This document shows, one piece after another, positions 6,857-8,723 of a stretch of DNA of 8,723 nucleotides (its first letter is position 1; the number at the start of each line of letters is the position of its first letter). The notes under the pieces are model-generated. The model was not told the DNA's origin, did no database searches, and saw only the letters and a list, made by a program, of their open reading frames with translations. The translations under genes and the position numbers were made by a program. Source of the stretch: an uncultured Sphingomonadales bacterium (lineage in GTDB: Bacteria > Pseudomonadota > Alphaproteobacteria > Sphingomonadales > Sphingomonadaceae); the NCBI GenBank assembly GCA_903958285.1, contig CAJBSR010000545.1:1-8723 (forward strand). The letters are read 5' to 3'.

Positions 6857-8152
6857 TTACTCCGCCGCCTCCAGCATTTGGCCGCCATTAGCTTCGGCAA
6901 TACGCCGCTCCATTTCAGGGCGGAAATGACGGATCAGGCCCTGGATCGGCCAGGCCGCTGCATCGCCGAGCGCGCAGATAGTATGGCCTTCGACCTGCTT
7001 GGTGACTTCGAACAACGTGTCGATTTCCGACACATCGGCCTTGCCTTCGCGCAGGCGTTCCATGACGCGCCACATCCAGCCCGTGCCCTCGCGGCACGGT
7101 GTGCACTGGCCGCAGCTTTCATGCTTGTAGAAGTAGCTCAACCGCGAAATCGCGCGGACGATGTCGGTGGACTTGTCCATGACGATGACAGCAGCGGTGC
7201 CAAGGCCAGAGCCCAGCGCCTTCAGCCCGTCAAAATCCATCGGCGCGTCCATGATCTGCGCGGCAGGCACCAAAGGCACGGACGAACCACCGGGGATGAC
7301 CGCGAGCAGATTGTCCCACCCGCCACGGATGCCACCGGCGTGCTTTTCAATGAGTTCCTTGAAGGGGATGCTCATCGATTCTTCGACGGTGCACGGCGTG
7401 TTTACGTGGCCCGAAATCTGGAACAGCTTGGTGCCGGCATTGCCTTCACGCCCGAAGCTCTTGAACCAGTCAGCACCACGACGCAGGATCGTTGGCGTGA
7501 CGGCGATGGATTCCACATTGTTGACCGTCGTCGGGCAGCCATAAAGGCCTGCACCCGCCGGGAATGGCGGCTTCAGGCGCGGCTGGCCCTTCTTGCCTTC
7601 CAGACTTTCGATCATCGCGGTTTCTTCACCGCAGATGTACGCGCCTGCGCCCCGGTGGACGAAGACGTCAAAGTCATAGCCGGACTTGCAGGCATTCTTG
7701 CCCACCAGCCCTGCGGCATAGGCTTCTTCGACCGCCGCCTGCAGCACCTTGGCTTCGTAGATGAACTCACCGCGGATGTAGATGTAGGCGGCACGTGCGC
7801 GCATTGCGAAACCGGCGATCAGCGCGCCTTCGATCAGGCGGTGCGGATCATGCCGGATGATCTCACGGTCTTTGCACGAACCGGGCTCGGATTCGTCGGC
7901 GTTGATGACGAGGAAGTTGGGACGTTCCGGCGTCGGCGCCTTGGGCATGAAGCTCCACTTCATCCCCGTCGGGAAGCCGGCACCGCCGCGCCCGCGCAGG
8001 CCCGATGCCTTGATGATCTCAATGATCTCATCCTGGCCTGTGGCGAGCAGCTTCTTGGTGTTATCCCAGCATCCGCGCTTCTTGGCGGCATCTAGCGTCC
8101 ACGGCTGGAAACCGTAGAGGTTGGTGAAGATGCGATCTTTGTCAGCGAGCAT
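6857..8152 (-). CDS. nuoF: NADH-quinone oxidoreductase subunit F (51 kDa-type, NADH/FMN-binding)
   Basis: NuoF is the entry point of complex I. It binds NADH and FMN in the cytoplasm, takes a hydride from NADH and passes electrons to its [4Fe-4S] cluster N3. The product is 431 aa, normal for the family. The glycine-rich nucleotide-binding loop [10 protein letters not shown] is at residues 54-63, the conserved [13 protein letters not shown] follows at 84-96, and [12 protein letters not shown] is at 172-183. The N3 ligands are Cys347, Cys350 and Cys353 (SCGQCTPC) and Cys393 (TICALGD). The ATG shares one base with the TGA of the 54-aa ORF and has AGGAG at 8163-8167 upstream. The TAA stop is followed 3 nt later by nuoG. 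The C-terminal tail LEAAE is the same as that of NuoG, and its codons supply GGAG as the nuoG ribosome-binding site. Confidence 0.99.
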   Translation of the reverse strand: MLADKDRIFTNLYGFQPWTLDAAKKRGCWDNTKKLLATGQDEIIEIIKASGLRGRGGAGFPTGMKWSFMPKAPTPERPNFLVINADESEPGSCKDREIIRHDPHRLIEGALIAGFAMRARAAYIYIRGEFIYEAKVLQAAVEEAYAAGLVGKNACKSGYDFDVFVHRGAGAYICGEETAMIESLEGKKGQPRLKPPFPAGAGLYGCPTTVNNVESIAVTPTILRRGADWFKSFGREGNAGTKLFQISGHVNTPCTVEESMSIPFKELIEKHAGGIRGGWDNLLAVIPGGSSVPLVPAAQIMDAPMDFDGLKALGSGLGTAAVIVMDKSTDIVRAISRLSYFYKHESCGQCTPCREGTGWMWRVMERLREGKADVSEIDTLFEVTKQVEGHTICALGDAAAWPIQGLIRHFRPEMERRIAEANGGQMLEAAE

Positions 8153-8316
8153 CAGATCAACACTCCTGAAGCGAGCAGTCCAGCCACGAAGAAGGCAAAC
8201 ACTACTATAATCAGAACAACCTTCAGAACTTGCTTGCCATTACGCACTGTGAATGGCGCACGAGCATGATTTGGATAGTCGCCAGTCCAAGCCTTGCTGT
8301 TGGTCTCGTCGTCCAT
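8152..8316 (-). CDS. Small single-pass membrane protein of unknown function (54 aa) inside the nuo operon
   Basis: I do not recognise this as a complex I subunit. The ORF encodes 54 residues: a polar N-terminus of about 28 residues (starts [10 protein letters not shown], then [12 protein letters not shown]), a short basic stretch (R25, K28, K32), and one hydrophobic helix at about residues 31-52 ([16 protein letters not shown]) reaching the C-terminus. Lysines before the helix suggest the N-terminus is cytoplasmic. That it is a real gene is supported by the strong GAGGGG Shine-Dalgarno 7 nt before its ATG, by a stop of nuoE that shares one base with its start, and by its own TGA sharing one base with the nuoF ATG. 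Its codon use is less GC-biased than its neighbours: 29 of 54 codons end in G or C, with CCA, ATA, GTA, CAA and TCA used. Unidentified ORFs are known inside alphaproteobacterial nuo/nqo operons, but I cannot say whether this one is related. A role in anchoring or assembling the NuoE/NuoF module is inference only. Confidence 0.82.
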   Translation of the reverse strand: MDDETNSKAWTGDYPNHARAPFTVRNGKQVLKVVLIIVVFAFFVAGLLASGVLI

Positions 8317-8723
8317 CACCAATCCCCTCGATAATCATGATTGGCTTTCACCATGTCCTTCAAGGTCGTCGGCCCGCCCTCGGGACAGCTCGTTTGCCGG
8401 TCAATCTGCGGGCCGATCTTCACCGGCTTGTCAGTCGCTAGCGCCTCAAGGATCGCGGACATGCTGTCAAAGGTCAGATCCTCGAAATTATCGTCGTTGA
8501 TCTGCACCATCGGCGCGTTGGCGCAGGCGCCCAGACATTCAACTTCGTTCAGCGTGAACAAGCCGTCGGCTGTCGTGCCGCCCTTGACGAGGCCCTTGGA
8601 CTTGCAGGCTGCCAGAACATCGTCTGATCCGCGCAACATGCAGGGCGTGGTGCCGCAGACCTGCACGTGGAATTTCCCGACCGGCGCCATGTTGTACATG
8701 GTGTAGAAGGTCGCGACTTCGTA
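8316..8723 (-). CDS. nuoE: NADH-quinone oxidoreductase subunit E (24 kDa-type), 5' end cut by window edge
   Basis: NuoE is a peripheral cytoplasmic subunit of complex I that carries the [2Fe-2S] cluster N1a and sits against NuoF in the NADH-oxidising module. The visible 135 residues are the C-terminal thioredoxin-fold part. The four N1a ligands are present: Cys23 and Cys28 of the fragment (VCGTTPC), then Cys63 and Cys67 (ECLGAC). The frame stays open to the window edge with the conserved stretch YEVATFYT before the first visible Met (8699), so 8699 is not the real start. Family members are about 160-240 aa, so some N-terminal residues are missing. The fragment ends in HDYRGDW, and its TGA stop shares one base with the ATG of the next ORF (TGATG). 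The family assignment is certain; only the true start is unseen. Confidence 0.97.
   Translation of the reverse strand, partial: YEVATFYTMYNMAPVGKFHVQVCGTTPCMLRGSDDVLAACKSKGLVKGGTTADGLFTLNEVECLGACANAPMVQINDDNFEDLTFDSMSAILEALATDKPVKIGPQIDRQTSCPEGGPTTLKDMVKANHDYRGDW
8324..8329 (-). promoter_or_regulatory. Shine-Dalgarno site of the 54-aa ORF
   Basis: GAGGGG on the minus strand, 7 nt before the ATG at 8316 and inside the last codons of nuoE. It is one of the better ribosome-binding sites in the window and is a main reason to accept the small ORF as translated. Confidence 0.75.

Noticed and set aside
5249..8095. A 948-codon open frame on the plus strand antisense to nuoG and nuoF
   Set aside because: Its codons are exact reverse complements of the nuoG codons, so it stops only where the sense gene uses TTA, CTA or TCA, which are rare in this GC-rich genome. 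nuoF and nuoG happen to be in the same frame, so the open frame continues across their junction. The product is rich in Arg, His, Ala and Asp and resembles no family I know.
8316..8699. nuoE starting at the Met at 8699
   Set aside because: The frame is open upstream to the window edge and encodes the conserved YEVATFYT, so the gene starts outside the window.
1..8723. A new defence, mobile or secondary-metabolism system
   Set aside because: Nearly all of the window is accounted for by intact complex I genes. There is no transposase, CRISPR array, tRNA, rRNA or attachment site visible; only the 54-aa ORF and the REP spacer remain unexplained.

Overview
The window is an internal slice of one long operon for respiratory complex I (proton-pumping NADH:quinone oxidoreductase, NDH-1). 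All genes lie on the minus strand and are transcribed from right to left. Reading in that direction the order is nuoE (5' end outside the window), a 54-codon ORF I do not recognise, nuoF, nuoG, a 130-bp spacer, nuoH, nuoI, nuoJ, nuoK, nuoL and the first 65 codons of nuoM (which runs off the left edge). This is the canonical alphaproteobacterial nuo order. Every recognisable subunit present in full is intact, with its expected cofactor ligands.

The organism is most likely a sphingomonad (Alphaproteobacteria, Sphingomonadales). The DNA is GC-rich. NuoG is short and lacks the extra N7 cluster cysteines, as in mitochondrial-type enzymes. NuoL has a His-rich loop of a kind seen in alphaproteobacteria. 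The nuoG-nuoH spacer carries the palindromic repeat with core CTTCGACAAGCTCAG, which I remember as very common in sphingomonad genomes. The genus is not resolved.

Layout, right to left: 8723-6857 encodes the NADH-oxidising module (NuoE with N1a, NuoF with FMN and N3) and, between the two, the small single-helix ORF joined to both neighbours by one-base TGATG stop/start overlaps. 6853-4835 is NuoG (N1b, N4, N5). 4834-4705 is the only sizeable non-coding stretch and holds an inverted pair of REP-like hairpins. 4704-3173 is NuoH (quinone chamber) and NuoI (N6a, N6b). 3154-1 is the proton-pumping membrane arm NuoJ, NuoK, NuoL and NuoM. Electrons pass NADH > FMN (NuoF) > N3 > N1b/N4/N5 (NuoG) > N6a/N6b (NuoI) > N2 (NuoB, outside the window) > quinone at the NuoH/NuoB/NuoD interface. 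The membrane subunits convert this into proton translocation.

Apart from the spacer the genes are packed very tightly, with overlaps of 1-4 nt or gaps of 3-18 nt. I see no internal promoter or intrinsic terminator. The two items that ordinary complex I annotation does not explain are the 54-aa membrane ORF between nuoE and nuoF and the REP pair that separates the soluble-module genes from the membrane-arm genes. I found no mobile element, CRISPR array, RNA gene or novel multi-gene system.
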